Positions 17,863 to 27,212 of a stretch of 64,000 nucleotides of DNA are shown here, one piece after another. Under the pieces are notes generated by a model that saw nothing but the letters and a program-made list of their open reading frames with translations, was not told the DNA's origin and searched no databases. How positions within the stretch are numbered: the stretch's first letter is position 1; each line of letters starts with the position of its first letter. Made by a program: the position numbers and the translations under genes. Source of the stretch: Bacteroidota bacterium (lineage in GTDB: Bacteria > Bacteroidota > Ignavibacteria > UBA10030 > UBA8401). The DNA lies in the NCBI GenBank assembly GCA_027622375.1, contig JAQCAB010000007.1, positions 17,419 to 81,418 of the forward strand, written 5' to 3'.

Positions 17863-19154
17863 AATAATCCTGTCCTTTTAAAAATATAATCTACATTTTT
17901 TAAACTTTTTTGAATATCAAATGCTTCATCAAGTTCATGATTCACCAATAATTTTGAAACTTCAGGATCATTTTTTAAAACTTCTTTAAAATCTTTTTTA
18001 GTTTCCCAAACTTGCATTGCATTTTTTTGAACAATCTTGTATGCATCTTCACGCCTCAATCCTTTATTTGTTAATGCTAGTAAAACAGGTTGAGAAAAAA
18101 TTAATCCATTTGTTAAATTAATATTCCGTTTCATATTTTCGGGATATACAATCAGTTTATCTAAAACATTTGACATATTAAACAACATATAATCAATTAA
18201 GATACAACTATCTGGGATAACAATTCTTTCAACGCTTGAGTGCGTAATATCTCTTTCGTGCCAAAGCGAAACATTTTCTAGTGCGGCTTGAGCATTACCT
18301 CTCAAAACGCGAGCAAGTCCTGCAATTCTTTCGCAAGTAATTGGATTACGTTTATGTGGCATTGCTGAAGATCCTTTTTGGCCAGGAGAGAAATATTCTT
18401 CAGCTTCTAAAACTTCTGTCCGTTGCAGATGTCGGATTTCGGTTGCAAATTTTTCGAGTGATGAGCCGATAATTGCAAGTGTTGTCATAAACTCTGCATG
18501 CCGATCTCGTTGTAAAACTTGTGTAGAGACAGCTGCAGGTTTTAATCCAAGTTTTTCGCAAACATATTCTTCAACAAAGGGATCTAAATGTTCAAATGTC
18601 CCAACAGCACCAGAAATTTGCCCGACTGAAATTGTTGAAATTGCATTTTGAAGTCGTAAAATATTTCTTTTAATTTCTTCATACCAAAGTGCAAGTTTTA
18701 ACCCAAATGTAGTTGGCTCTGCATGAATCCCGTGCGAGCGACCAATCATAATTGTATTTTTAAATTCTTTTGCACGTCGTGCGAGAATTGATTTTAATTC
18801 TTCCAAGTCTTTTAAAATTAATTCTCCAGATTGCTTCATTTGAACTGCCAAGCAAGTATCAAGCACATCACTTGAAGTCATTCCTAAATGAATAAATCTT
18901 GAACTTGGTCCAACATATTCACCCACATTTGTTAAAAATGCGATCACATCATGTTTTACAACTTCTTCAATTTCAAGAATTTTTTTTACTTCAAATTTTG
19001 ATTTTGTTTGAATATCAATTAATGCTTCTTTTGGAATTTGCCCGAGCTTGTTTTGCGCTTCACAAGCAAGAACTTCAATTTTAAGCCAGATAGAAAATTT
19101 ATTTTCTTCTTCCCAAATATTTCCTATTTCTTTTCTTGTATAACGTGATATCAT
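17859..19154 (-). CDS. purB: Adenylosuccinate lyase
   Basis: The 431-residue protein carries the fumarase/aspartase superfamily signature 'GQKGSSAMPHKRNPI' near residue 262, with the flexible-loop serines that act as general acid/base. Also present are 'HLGMTSSDVLDTCLAVQ' and 'GRSHGIHAEPTTFG'. It acts twice in purine synthesis, splitting fumarate from SAICAR and from adenylosuccinate. It is three bp downstream of the DegP-like protease, and its stop codon overlaps the serine dehydratase start. That pairing with sdaA has no obvious functional reason. Confidence 0.97.
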   Translation of the reverse strand: MISRYTRKEIGNIWEEENKFSIWLKIEVLACEAQNKLGQIPKEALIDIQTKSKFEVKKILEIEEVVKHDVIAFLTNVGEYVGPSSRFIHLGMTSSDVLDTCLAVQMKQSGELILKDLEELKSILARRAKEFKNTIMIGRSHGIHAEPTTFGLKLALWYEEIKRNILRLQNAISTISVGQISGAVGTFEHLDPFVEEYVCEKLGLKPAAVSTQVLQRDRHAEFMTTLAIIGSSLEKFATEIRHLQRTEVLEAEEYFSPGQKGSSAMPHKRNPITCERIAGLARVLRGNAQAALENVSLWHERDITHSSVERIVIPDSCILIDYMLFNMSNVLDKLIVYPENMKRNINLTNGLIFSQPVLLALTNKGLRREDAYKIVQKNAMQVWETKKDFKEVLKNDPEVSKLLVNHELDEAFDIQKSLKNVDYIFKRTGLL

Positions 19155-19157
19155 ATT

Positions 19158-20252
19158 TTATGATTTAGGTTTTTCAATTGTGAGTGGGATCTTTAAAGTT
19201 TTTTTATCACGATAAATTGTTAAAGTAACAACTTCGCCAATTCTTGTATCTCTGAAAATTCCTATTATGCTATTTAAATCTGAAATTTTCTCATTATTTA
19301 CATAAGTTATAATATCTCCAACTTGCAATTCTGATTTTGAACCGGGACTATTTTGTTCAACATCGCTAATTATTACACCTTCACTTTTTGTAAGTCCAAA
19401 ATATCTTGCAATTCGAGCGTCAACATTATTTATTTCAAGACCGGTCCAATAACTGTGGATTACTTTTCCGGTTGACTTTAATTCATCAATAATTCTTTTA
19501 ACTTTATTCACGGGGATTGCAAAACCGTAGCCGATATATGCATTGCTAACTCCACCTGTATAAATTAAAGTGTTAATCCCGATAACTTCACCAACTCCAT
19601 TTACAAGTGGTCCACCACTATTGCCGGAATTTATTACAGCATCAGTTTGAATCATTCCGCGATAATTTCGATCTTCAATTGAAAAGTTCATCCCTTTTGC
19701 ACTTACAACTCCGACAGTAACTATTGGTTTGTCAATATTTTCAAAAAGTCCAAAAGGATTACCGAATGCAATTACCCATTCACCAATTATAACATTTTCT
19801 GAATTTCCCAAATTTGCAAAAGGTAATTTAGTTCCTGAAATTTTTAATAAAGCCACATCCGAAAGTTTATCACTCCCAATTAATTTAGCTTTATATTTTT
19901 CCCCATTCGAAAGTGAAACAGTAATTTCTTTTGCATTACCAGCAACGTGATCATTTGTTACGATATAACCATCTTCCGAAATAATTACACCCGAACCGAG
20001 TCCTTTAACTTCTTGTCTGTATCGTGGATTTCCAAAAAATTGTCTAAAAAAAGGATCATCTACCATAAATGGATTTGAATATTCTCGAACTTCGGTAACA
20101 TTAATCCCCACAACTGCTGAACTCATTACTTCAACAGTTTTAGTAATTGCATTTTCTCTTGATGTTGAAATGTTATTATTAGTTTGCGCATTTAAATCAA
20201 CATAAAACAAGGAGTAAATAATAATTATGTGGTATAGAATTGACTTTTTCAT
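19158..20252 (-). CDS. DegP/HtrA-type periplasmic serine protease with one PDZ domain
   Basis: The start at 20252 gives a 364-residue protein with a clear signal peptide ('KKSILYHIIIIYSLFYVDLNAQ'); an earlier start at 20294 would bury it. The catalytic triad is visible: His in 'IVTNDHVAGNA', Asp in 'KLSDVALLKI' and Ser in 'INSGNSGGPLV'. One PDZ domain ('GVIISDVEQNSPGSKSELQVGDIITYVNN') ends the protein. HtrA proteases refold or degrade damaged envelope proteins. A single PDZ makes it DegS-like in layout, but without a retained membrane anchor it may be soluble. The gene heads a minus-strand run into purB. Confidence 0.9.
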   Translation of the reverse strand: MKKSILYHIIIIYSLFYVDLNAQTNNNISTSRENAITKTVEVMSSAVVGINVTEVREYSNPFMVDDPFFRQFFGNPRYRQEVKGLGSGVIISEDGYIVTNDHVAGNAKEITVSLSNGEKYKAKLIGSDKLSDVALLKISGTKLPFANLGNSENVIIGEWVIAFGNPFGLFENIDKPIVTVGVVSAKGMNFSIEDRNYRGMIQTDAVINSGNSGGPLVNGVGEVIGINTLIYTGGVSNAYIGYGFAIPVNKVKRIIDELKSTGKVIHSYWTGLEINNVDARIARYFGLTKSEGVIISDVEQNSPGSKSELQVGDIITYVNNEKISDLNSIIGIFRDTRIGEVVTLTIYRDKKTLKIPLTIEKPKS

Positions 20253-20360
20253 GTTAGAAAGATCTAAATTAATAAAAGTATTGGAGTTAACCAATTGGCT
20301 AAAAGTAATTTGGTAGTATAATACTTAAATGCTAATTTATGAAAATAAAATAATATAATA

Positions 20361-21746
20361 ATGAAGAAACACTCAAAAATTAAATTTGCTAAAAATATTT
20401 TGGAGACAATTGGCAATACACCACTTGTTCGTCTTAATAAAATCACAAAAGGATTAAAACCAAGAATTTTTGCAAAGGTTGAATGTTTTAATCCCGGCGG
20501 TTCGGCAAAAGATAGAATTGGTGTATCGATTATTGAGGATGCAGAAAAAAGTGGGAAATTAAAACCGGGAGGAACAATTGTTGAGTCAACTTCGGGAAAT
20601 ACTGGAATGGGATTAGCGCTAGTTGCGGCAATTAAAGGATATAAAACAATTTTTACAATGCCCGATAAAATGAGTATAGAAAAAATCAGATTATTGAGAG
20701 CATTCGGCGCAGAAGTCATTATTACACCAACTGCTGTTCCGCACGATTCCCCTGAAAGTTATACAGAAGTTGCAAAAAGAATTGTAAAAGAAACTCCAAA
20801 TGCAATTTTGGCAAATCAATATTACAATCCAAAAAATATTGAAGCGCATTATAAAACAACCGGTCCAGAAATTTGGGATCAAACAGGTGGACAAATAACA
20901 CATTTTGTTTGCGGAGTTGGAACTGGTGGCACAATCACAGGAACCGGAAAATATTTAAAAGAAAAAAATAAAAAAATTAAAGTTATTGGAATAGATCCAA
21001 AAGGTTCAATCTTAAAAGAATATTTTGAAACAAAAAATTTTCCTCACGTTCTTAAAACTTACAAAGTTGAAGGAATTGGGCAAGATTTTTTGCCCGGTAC
21101 TTTGGATTTTAAATATATTGATCAAATGATTCAATGCGACGATAAAGAATCATTTTTGGCAAGTAGAAGATTAACTCGTGAAGAAGGAATTTTTGTTGGT
21201 GGCTCATCTGGTACTGCAATGGCGGGAACAATAAAACTTTGTCAAAATTTAACTGAAGATGATGTTGTTGTGGTTTTATTACCGGATAATGGGGATAGAT
21301 ATTTATCTAAAATTTATAATGACGATTGGATGAGGGAAAATGGATTTTTAATCCCCGAGAGAATAAATTTAAAATATATTATTGAAAGTAAATCAACTGT
21401 AATTCCACCACTTGTAAGTATTGATGCAAAAGAAAAAATTCGCAAAGCATTTGATATTATTAAACAATATAATATTTCACAATTACCTATTTTTTTAGAT
21501 GGAAAAAATATAGGTACAATTTCAGAAAGCAAAGTTTTATCGAGCATGATGCATCACTCTGTAAGTTTTGAAGATTCAGTTAAAAAAATAATGGATGCTC
21601 CACTATCTGAAGCACATTTTACGGTAGATATTTCTTCGGCAATAAATTTGTTAGCACGAAAAGAAGCAGCAATAATTGTAAAAGATGATACAAAACCAAT
21701 TGGAATTGTAACAAGATTTGATATTTTGGAATATCTAAATAAATAA
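20361..21746 (+). CDS. Cystathionine beta-synthase (PLP domain plus two CBS domains)
   Basis: The 461-residue protein has a fold-type II PLP core with the lysine in 'GGSAKDRIGV' (near residue 51), the substrate loop 'ESTSGNTGMGLA' and the phosphate loop 'GVGTGGTITGTGKYL'. A pair of CBS modules follows from about residue 340. It condenses serine (or O-acetylserine) with homocysteine to cystathionine. The neighbour three bp downstream is cystathionine gamma-lyase, so together they form the reverse transsulfuration route from homocysteine to cysteine. A cysteine-synthase activity is also possible, but the CBS pair and the neighbour favour CBS. No haem-binding N-terminal domain is present. Confidence 0.92.
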   Translation: MKKHSKIKFAKNILETIGNTPLVRLNKITKGLKPRIFAKVECFNPGGSAKDRIGVSIIEDAEKSGKLKPGGTIVESTSGNTGMGLALVAAIKGYKTIFTMPDKMSIEKIRLLRAFGAEVIITPTAVPHDSPESYTEVAKRIVKETPNAILANQYYNPKNIEAHYKTTGPEIWDQTGGQITHFVCGVGTGGTITGTGKYLKEKNKKIKVIGIDPKGSILKEYFETKNFPHVLKTYKVEGIGQDFLPGTLDFKYIDQMIQCDDKESFLASRRLTREEGIFVGGSSGTAMAGTIKLCQNLTEDDVVVVLLPDNGDRYLSKIYNDDWMRENGFLIPERINLKYIIESKSTVIPPLVSIDAKEKIRKAFDIIKQYNISQLPIFLDGKNIGTISESKVLSSMMHHSVSFEDSVKKIMDAPLSEAHFTVDISSAINLLARKEAAIIVKDDTKPIGIVTRFDILEYLNK

Positions 21747-21749
21747 AAA

Positions 21750-22898
21750 ATGAAAAAATATAAATTCTCAACAGAAGCAATTCACGCAGGGCAAATTCCT
21801 GATCCAACAACAGGCGCAATTATGACACCTGTTTATTTGACATCAACTTATGTTCAACAAGAACTTGGAAAAAATAAAGGATATGAATACGGAAGAGTAT
21901 CGAACCCAACAAGAACCGCTCTCGAAAAAAATATTGCGGCACTTGAAAATGGAAAAGAAGGAATGGCTTTCGCTTCCGGAATGGCAGCGATTGATGCTGT
22001 GTTCCATTTACTACCTGCTGGTAGCCATATAATAATTTCGAACAATACTTATGGCGGAACTTATAGAATTGCAAAAATGATTTTGGAGAATTATGGTTTG
22101 CAGTTTGATTTTATTGATACTTCAAATATTGCCCTTGTAATAAAATCAAGAAAAGAAAATACCAAAATGGTTTATGTTGAAACTCCGACAAACCCAACAA
22201 TGCAATTAACTGATTTAAAAGCAATTGCAGATTTTGCGAAGCGACATAAAATTATTTCGGTAGTTGATAATACTTTTGCATCTCCATATTTGCAACGACC
22301 ACTTGATTTGGGAATTGACATTTCGCTCCATAGTGCAACAAAATATTTAAATGGCCATAGTGATATGCTCGGTGGAATGGTTGTTACAAATAATATTACT
22401 TATAGCGAAAAATTAAGATTTCTTCAAAAATCTCTCGGTGGAATTATGGGAGCATTTGACGCTTGGCTTTGTTTAAGAGGTACAAAAACTTTAACCGTAA
22501 GAATGAAACAACATTGCCAAAATGCGGAAATTATTGCTGAGTGGTTAACAAAACAAAAGAAAATTAAAAAAGTAAATTATCCCGGATTAAAAAAACATCC
22601 ACAACATGAAATGGTAAAAAAACAAATGTCTCATGCTGGTGCAATGATTTCATTTGATTTGGGAAGTTTAATTAATGCAAAAAAATTTTTAAAAAATGTT
22701 GAACTTTGCTCACTTGCCGAAAGTTTAGGTGGAGTTGAAACTTTAATTTCGCATCCAGCTACAATGACACATGCAAGCATTCCAAAAGACGAAAGAATTA
22801 AAATTGGTGTAACTGATGGACTTGTAAGACTTTCAGTTGGGATTGAAGATGTTGAAGATATTATAGCAGACTTGCAATTCGCTCTTAAAAAAGTTTAA
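21750..22898 (+). CDS. Cystathionine gamma-lyase/gamma-synthase family PLP enzyme
   Basis: The 382-residue Cys/Met-metabolism PLP enzyme has 'TEAIHAGQIPDPTTGAIMTPVY', 'YGRVSNPTRTALE', 'ASGMAAIDAVFHLL', 'VVDNTFASPYLQRPLDLG' and the PLP-lysine block 'SLHSATKYLNGHSD'. Family members either make cystathionine or split it to cysteine, 2-oxobutyrate and ammonia. Because it is coupled to cystathionine beta-synthase, gamma-lyase is the better call. Side activity on cysteine would release H2S. Confidence 0.9.
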   Translation: MKKYKFSTEAIHAGQIPDPTTGAIMTPVYLTSTYVQQELGKNKGYEYGRVSNPTRTALEKNIAALENGKEGMAFASGMAAIDAVFHLLPAGSHIIISNNTYGGTYRIAKMILENYGLQFDFIDTSNIALVIKSRKENTKMVYVETPTNPTMQLTDLKAIADFAKRHKIISVVDNTFASPYLQRPLDLGIDISLHSATKYLNGHSDMLGGMVVTNNITYSEKLRFLQKSLGGIMGAFDAWLCLRGTKTLTVRMKQHCQNAEIIAEWLTKQKKIKKVNYPGLKKHPQHEMVKKQMSHAGAMISFDLGSLINAKKFLKNVELCSLAESLGGVETLISHPATMTHASIPKDERIKIGVTDGLVRLSVGIEDVEDIIADLQFALKKV

Positions 22899-22912
22899 TA
22901 ATTTTTCGAATT

Positions 22913-23458
22913 TTGAGCCACTCAAAAAAATTAATTCCGGTTAATTCCCAAAAAGATATTTTAGAGGAGTATAAAAATACTCCAATTGAAAAACTTTTTA
23001 AATATCATAATTTAGGAAAGAAATTTACAAAGTATAAAAGCGCACAGCTGCTTGTTGGGATGTGTATGGATAATAGAAAACATTTACACATCCCTGATAA
23101 TTTTTCATTCATAATCAGAACTGGCGGAGCAAACTTGCGATTTAGCCAGTTTGAACTTTCTTTTGCAATTGCAATTGGTGGGATTAAATATATTGCTATA
23201 ATTGGGCATGACAAATGTGGAATGGTGAATTTAAAAGCCAAAAAAAATAAATTTATTTCAGGATTAGTTAAATCTGCCGGATTAAAATTAAATGAAGCGC
23301 AAAAACATTTTAATCAATTTGTAGATAAATATGAAATTGGAAATGAAGTTGATTTTGTTTTAAGTGAAGTGAAAAGACTTCGATTACAATATCCAAAAAT
23401 TAAAGTTGCACCACTGCTATATTTGGTTGAAAACGGAAGATTGTATTTTATTAAATAA
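22913..23458 (+). CDS. Beta-carbonic-anhydrase-like protein
   Basis: The 181-residue protein uses a TTG start, since no ATG exists before the conserved core. The beta-carbonic-anhydrase zinc pattern is present: Cys-x-Asp-x-Arg in 'MCMDNRKHL' and His-x2-Cys in 'IGHDKCGMV'. The core 'IRTGGANLRF...ELSFAIAIGGIKYIAIIGHDKCG' fits the family of short carbonic-anhydrase-related proteins in Bacteroidota-like genomes. It may hydrate CO2, but some short members lack measured activity. It follows cystathionine gamma-lyase by 14 bp in the same direction. Confidence 0.75.
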   Translation: MSHSKKLIPVNSQKDILEEYKNTPIEKLFKYHNLGKKFTKYKSAQLLVGMCMDNRKHLHIPDNFSFIIRTGGANLRFSQFELSFAIAIGGIKYIAIIGHDKCGMVNLKAKKNKFISGLVKSAGLKLNEAQKHFNQFVDKYEIGNEVDFVLSEVKRLRLQYPKIKVAPLLYLVENGRLYFIK

Positions 23459-23481
23459 TAATTATAAATTAACGTACTCCT

Positions 23482-24369
23482 ATGAGAATAATTACATGGA
23501 ATGTCAAGCGGGCAAACGAAAATAGCGAAGTTTGGGAGTTAATTCAAAATTATAATCCAGATATAGCACTTCTTCAAGAAGTTGTAGATTTACCAAAAAA
23601 TAAATTTAAAAATTTTGAAATTGTTTCTAAATATGCAATTAACAAATCTGGCAATCCTCAAATATTTAAAACCGCAATACTCATAAAAGGTAAAATTATT
23701 AAAGAAATAAATTTTGAATCAGAAAATATTTGGGTAAATAAAGCGCTAAGTTTTTTTAAGGGTAATCTTGTTGCCTATAAAATTAAATTGACAAACTTAC
23801 AATCCTTTAATATTGTATCGATATATAGCCCTGCATGGATTGTTGATATTAATAAAATAAATAGTTTAAATGATTCAAATATTAAATTAGAACCAAACAG
23901 TACGCCGTTCAAAAAGTTTATGTTTTGGTATAATGATGGCTCTAAATCAAAAATTAATAAAATTATTAAACTTTGGATGACTGATTTAATTCAGTTTATC
24001 TTAGAAAATTATATCACTAAAAATAATAATTGGATTATCGGTGGTGATTATAATAGTTCGGAAACTTTTGATAAAGAATATAAAAGGCAACATAACATTT
24101 ACAAGGGTTTTGGCAGTAGTGGTAATAAGCAAATAAGGGAGGATATGTATGAAATGGGATTTAAAGAATGCTTGTTTGAATTTAATAAAAAACTTGTTCC
24201 TACATTTATTAATATTAACAACAAAGTACATGTCCATCAATTAGATCATCTTTATGTATCAAAGAATATTTATGGAAATATTAAAAATTGTTTTGTAGGA
24301 GATAAATCTTTAATATTTCGAAATCATTTAAGTGATCATTTACCAATAATTGCTGATTTTAAAAATTAA
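23482..24369 (+). CDS. Endonuclease/exonuclease/phosphatase family protein
   Basis: The 295-residue protein has the EEP fold motifs: 'MRIITWNVKRANEN' at the start, 'PDIALLQEV' near residue 30 (metal-binding Glu), 'WIIGGDYNSSETFD' near residue 189 (Asp and Asn), and the end motif 'LSDHLPIIADF' (Asp-His). It probably hydrolyses phosphodiester bonds in nucleic acid or another substrate; specificity cannot be read. There is no signal peptide. Lys, Asn and Ile content is even higher than in the neighbours, hinting at relaxed composition, but this alone is not evidence of transfer. Confidence 0.8.
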   Translation: MRIITWNVKRANENSEVWELIQNYNPDIALLQEVVDLPKNKFKNFEIVSKYAINKSGNPQIFKTAILIKGKIIKEINFESENIWVNKALSFFKGNLVAYKIKLTNLQSFNIVSIYSPAWIVDINKINSLNDSNIKLEPNSTPFKKFMFWYNDGSKSKINKIIKLWMTDLIQFILENYITKNNNWIIGGDYNSSETFDKEYKRQHNIYKGFGSSGNKQIREDMYEMGFKECLFEFNKKLVPTFININNKVHVHQLDHLYVSKNIYGNIKNCFVGDKSLIFRNHLSDHLPIIADFKN

Positions 24370-24378
24370 AAAAGTTAT

Positions 24379-24954
24379 TTAAATCACTTTTTTACAGTGA
24401 TAAATATATGCGGGAGGGAAATTATTCCAAATTAATTTTGTTCTAGATGTTGTTGGAAAATACTCATCGAGCAAATCTTCAACTCTTTGACCGGATTTTA
24501 TAATTTTACTAATAATATACATGTACATTACAAACTCACCATTTGGTGATAGATTATTTACAACACATTCTAAAATTTCGCGTTGCTCAGTTTCATTTAA
24601 CAAAGAAAGTGGAATGCTCGAAATAATTACATCGGCTTTAATTTCTTCATGCATACGAAGATACTTATCTATTGTAGTTGCAGTATCATTATAAAAATTT
24701 TTACCGGGAAATTTTTGATTTAATTCAAAAACTAATTCTGAATTAAGTTCAATTCCAAAATATGTGTTTCGGTTGTTAAGTGAATTTAATATTTGCGAGG
24801 TTACTGCACCTGTTCCCGGTCCAAACTCAACAATAACTTTATTTTTTGAGAAATCTATGTGTTTTACAATTTCTTTTACAAATGATTCAGATGATGGGAT
24901 CAAACTCCCGGTTTGAATCGGGTTTTTTAAAAACTGCCTAAAAAAATTTATCAT
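24379..24954 (-). CDS. SAM-dependent methyltransferase, phospholipid N-methyltransferase-like
   Basis: The 191-residue protein starts 'MINFFRQFLKNPIQTGSLIPSS', the pattern of PmtA-like enzymes ('...VGAI.PSS...'), followed by the SAM motif 'VIVEFGPGTGAVTSQIL' and 'ADVIISSIPLSLL'. PmtA-type enzymes methylate phosphatidylethanolamine to phosphatidylcholine; rRNA dimethylases share the fold. It lies three bp after the last ABC-2 permease gene and is probably the last gene of the efflux operon. pssA and psd, which make phosphatidylethanolamine, lie 30 kb away in the same window. Confidence 0.75.
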   Translation of the reverse strand: MINFFRQFLKNPIQTGSLIPSSESFVKEIVKHIDFSKNKVIVEFGPGTGAVTSQILNSLNNRNTYFGIELNSELVFELNQKFPGKNFYNDTATTIDKYLRMHEEIKADVIISSIPLSLLNETEQREILECVVNNLSPNGEFVMYMYIISKIIKSGQRVEDLLDEYFPTTSRTKLIWNNFPPAYIYHCKKVI

Positions 24955-24957
24955 TTG

Positions 24958-26076
24958 TTAATCTAATTTTTTTTTGAACTTCTTAATACTAAAATACAAA
25001 ATTAGAATCCCAAGAAAGAATAAAATAATTGCTTCTTTCCATAAAATCGAAAATCCAACTCCTTTTAAAATTATTGCACGAATTGATAATAAAAAATGTC
25101 TCATTGGGATTATTGATGATAACCATTGAAGTACGCTCGGCATATTTTCAATCGGGAAAGCAAATCCTGATAAATACATCATTGGTTGCATAACAAAAAA
25201 TATTCCAACCATCATTGCCTGTTGTTGAGTTTTTGAAATTGTTGAAACAAGTAAACCAAGTCCCAAAGTTGTCAATAAAAATAAAGAAGTAAATCCATAA
25301 AGAGTAACTAGCGAGCCTCTTATTTCGATTCCATATCCAAAGCGCATTACTAAAATTGCAATTGTTGTATTTATAAATCCGAGGATTATAAATGGAAGAA
25401 GTTTGCCAATAATTAGTTCGTAAGATTTTAGAGGAGTTACCATTAATTGTTCAATTGTTCCGATTTCTTTTTCTTTTACAATTGCGATAGATGAAATTGT
25501 TGTAGTTACAATCATTAATATTAAAACTAAAATTCCTGGAACCATATAATTACGGCTTTTTAAAGATGGATTATACCACGCACGAACTTCAGAAGTAATT
25601 CCTCCTGTTGAACTTATTGTGCTATTTTTTTCTGAAATAATATTTATCGATTGTTTAATAAAAATTTGATTTAAATATCCCATTACAATTGCTGTTGTAA
25701 ATCCTTCGCTTCCATCTAAAATGACCTGAACTTTTGCAGTTTCACCACGCAATAATTTATTACTGAATTCTGTTGGAATTACAATTGCAATGTTTGATGA
25801 ATTGTTATCTAAAAATTTTGGAAGGTCATTATATTTATCAGTTACATTTGTAATTGTAAAATATCCAGAATTTGTAATTAACGAAGTCAATTCTCTACTC
25901 TCTTTTGATCTGTCAAAATCTGATAATGCAACAGAAATATTTTTTATATCAAGTGACGCAGCAAATCCTAAAAATAGTAATTGAATTATTGGAGAAACAA
26001 TTAACAAAGAAAGTAATCTTTTATCTCTTGTGAGTTGAGCGAGTTCCTTTAGAAGTAGAGCAAAAATACGATTCAT
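24958..26076 (-). CDS. ABC-2 type transporter permease (YbhR/YbhS-like)
   Basis: The 372-residue integral membrane protein has an N-terminal membrane segment, a large extracytoplasmic domain (about residues 45-175), then five C-terminal membrane segments. It contains the ABC-2 block 'VKEKEIGTIEQLMVTPLKSYELIIGKLLPFI'. This is the layout of YbhS/YbhR and DrrB-type drug exporters. Its start overlaps the stop of the second permease gene by four bases (ATGA). With the two ATPases, HlyD and TolC of the same operon it should form a tripartite exporter. Confidence 0.9.
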   Translation of the reverse strand: MNRIFALLLKELAQLTRDKRLLSLLIVSPIIQLLFLGFAASLDIKNISVALSDFDRSKESRELTSLITNSGYFTITNVTDKYNDLPKFLDNNSSNIAIVIPTEFSNKLLRGETAKVQVILDGSEGFTTAIVMGYLNQIFIKQSINIISEKNSTISSTGGITSEVRAWYNPSLKSRNYMVPGILVLILMIVTTTISSIAIVKEKEIGTIEQLMVTPLKSYELIIGKLLPFIILGFINTTIAILVMRFGYGIEIRGSLVTLYGFTSLFLLTTLGLGLLVSTISKTQQQAMMVGIFFVMQPMMYLSGFAFPIENMPSVLQWLSSIIPMRHFLLSIRAIILKGVGFSILWKEAIILFFLGILILYFSIKKFKKKLD

Positions 26077-27212
26077 GATTGAACTTTAATTGCGTTTCTT
26101 TTATATCGAATTACACTTATTGTAACTACAATAATGTTGAATAAAATTAAATTCAAAATTTGATTCCAAAAAGATTCTAATCCAACACCTTTTACTACAA
26201 TACTTCTCAAAATTATTAAATAATATTTTGCAGGAGTGATGTTTGAAATTATTTGTAAAAAAAATGGCATGCTTCTTATCGGAAAAATTAAACCTGATAA
26301 AATAAAAGTTGGTAAAAGTGAAATTATTGCCCCAATTTGAAAAGCAACTTGTTGAGTTGTTGCAATGGTTGAAACCAAAATACCCAAATTTAAAGCTGCC
26401 AAAATAAAAAGTATTGTAGAAATAAATAACAAGAAATAAGAACCCTTTACAACCACATCAAACATAAAATATGCGGCTATCAAAACTAAAATTGAAGATA
26501 TAAATGAGAGAATTGAATAAGGAATAACTTTTCCAAAGATCATTTCAAATGGTGTTACGGGTGAAATAAGGATTTGCTCAATTGTGTTTTTTTCTTTTTC
26601 ACGAACAATTGAAAGTGCAGTTGCCAAAACTCCTGTTATTGCCAAAATTAAAGCAATCAAACCAGGAACAAAAAATAAAGAACTCTTCATTTCGGGATTG
26701 TAAAGAACTCTTGAATCTAGTTGAATTGGCAAAACTATTTTTTGATTTCGTTTTTCAAATCCTTCAATAATTATTTTTTGAGAATATTGTTGTGCAATTC
26801 CCTGAATATATCCGATTGTTGTGTTTGCTGCATTTGGTTCCATTCCATCAATTAAAACTTGGATTTTAGTTGGTTGAAAAGTTGAAAGTAAATTTCCAAA
26901 TTTTGTGGGAATTACAACAATTCCCCTCACTTCCCCCATTTCAATCGATTCTTGAAATTCTTTTTTTGAATTATATGATTTTTTAATTACAAAATATCCT
27001 GAGGTACTTAAAACAGAAATGAATTCTCTACTTTCTTTAGATTTATCTTCATCATAAATTCCAATTTTAATATTTTTAACATCAAAATTAAATGCGTATC
27101 CATTTAAAATTAATAACATCATCGGAAAGAAAATTAAAATTGCAATAAATTTATTATCTCTTCTAATTTGCCTGATTTCTTTTTTAGTTATTGCTAAAAT
27201 CCGTTTAAGCAT
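26073..27212 (-). CDS. ABC-2 type transporter permease (YbhR/YbhS-like), first of the pair
   Basis: About 379 residues from the ATG at 27212 ('MLKRILAITKKEIRQIRRDNKF'); an upstream start at 27257 would overlap the ATPase gene by 53 bp and is unlikely. It has the same architecture as the next gene: one membrane segment, a large outer domain, and five C-terminal segments with 'VREKEKNTIEQILISPVTPFEMIFGKVIPY'. The two permeases are clear paralogues and probably pair as a heterodimer, as YbhS and YbhR do. It overlaps the ATPase stop by eight bases. Confidence 0.9.
   Translation of the reverse strand: MLKRILAITKKEIRQIRRDNKFIAILIFFPMMLLILNGYAFNFDVKNIKIGIYDEDKSKESREFISVLSTSGYFVIKKSYNSKKEFQESIEMGEVRGIVVIPTKFGNLLSTFQPTKIQVLIDGMEPNAANTTIGYIQGIAQQYSQKIIIEGFEKRNQKIVLPIQLDSRVLYNPEMKSSLFFVPGLIALILAITGVLATALSIVREKEKNTIEQILISPVTPFEMIFGKVIPYSILSFISSILVLIAAYFMFDVVVKGSYFLLFISTILFILAALNLGILVSTIATTQQVAFQIGAIISLLPTFILSGLIFPIRSMPFFLQIISNITPAKYYLIILRSIVVKGVGLESFWNQILNLILFNIIVVTISVIRYKRNAIKVQS

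Noticed and set aside
24370..24390. Terminator between the EEP nuclease and the methyltransferase
   Set aside because: The hairpin has only a five-bp AT-rich outer stem and overlaps the end of the minus-strand coding region; too weak to call.
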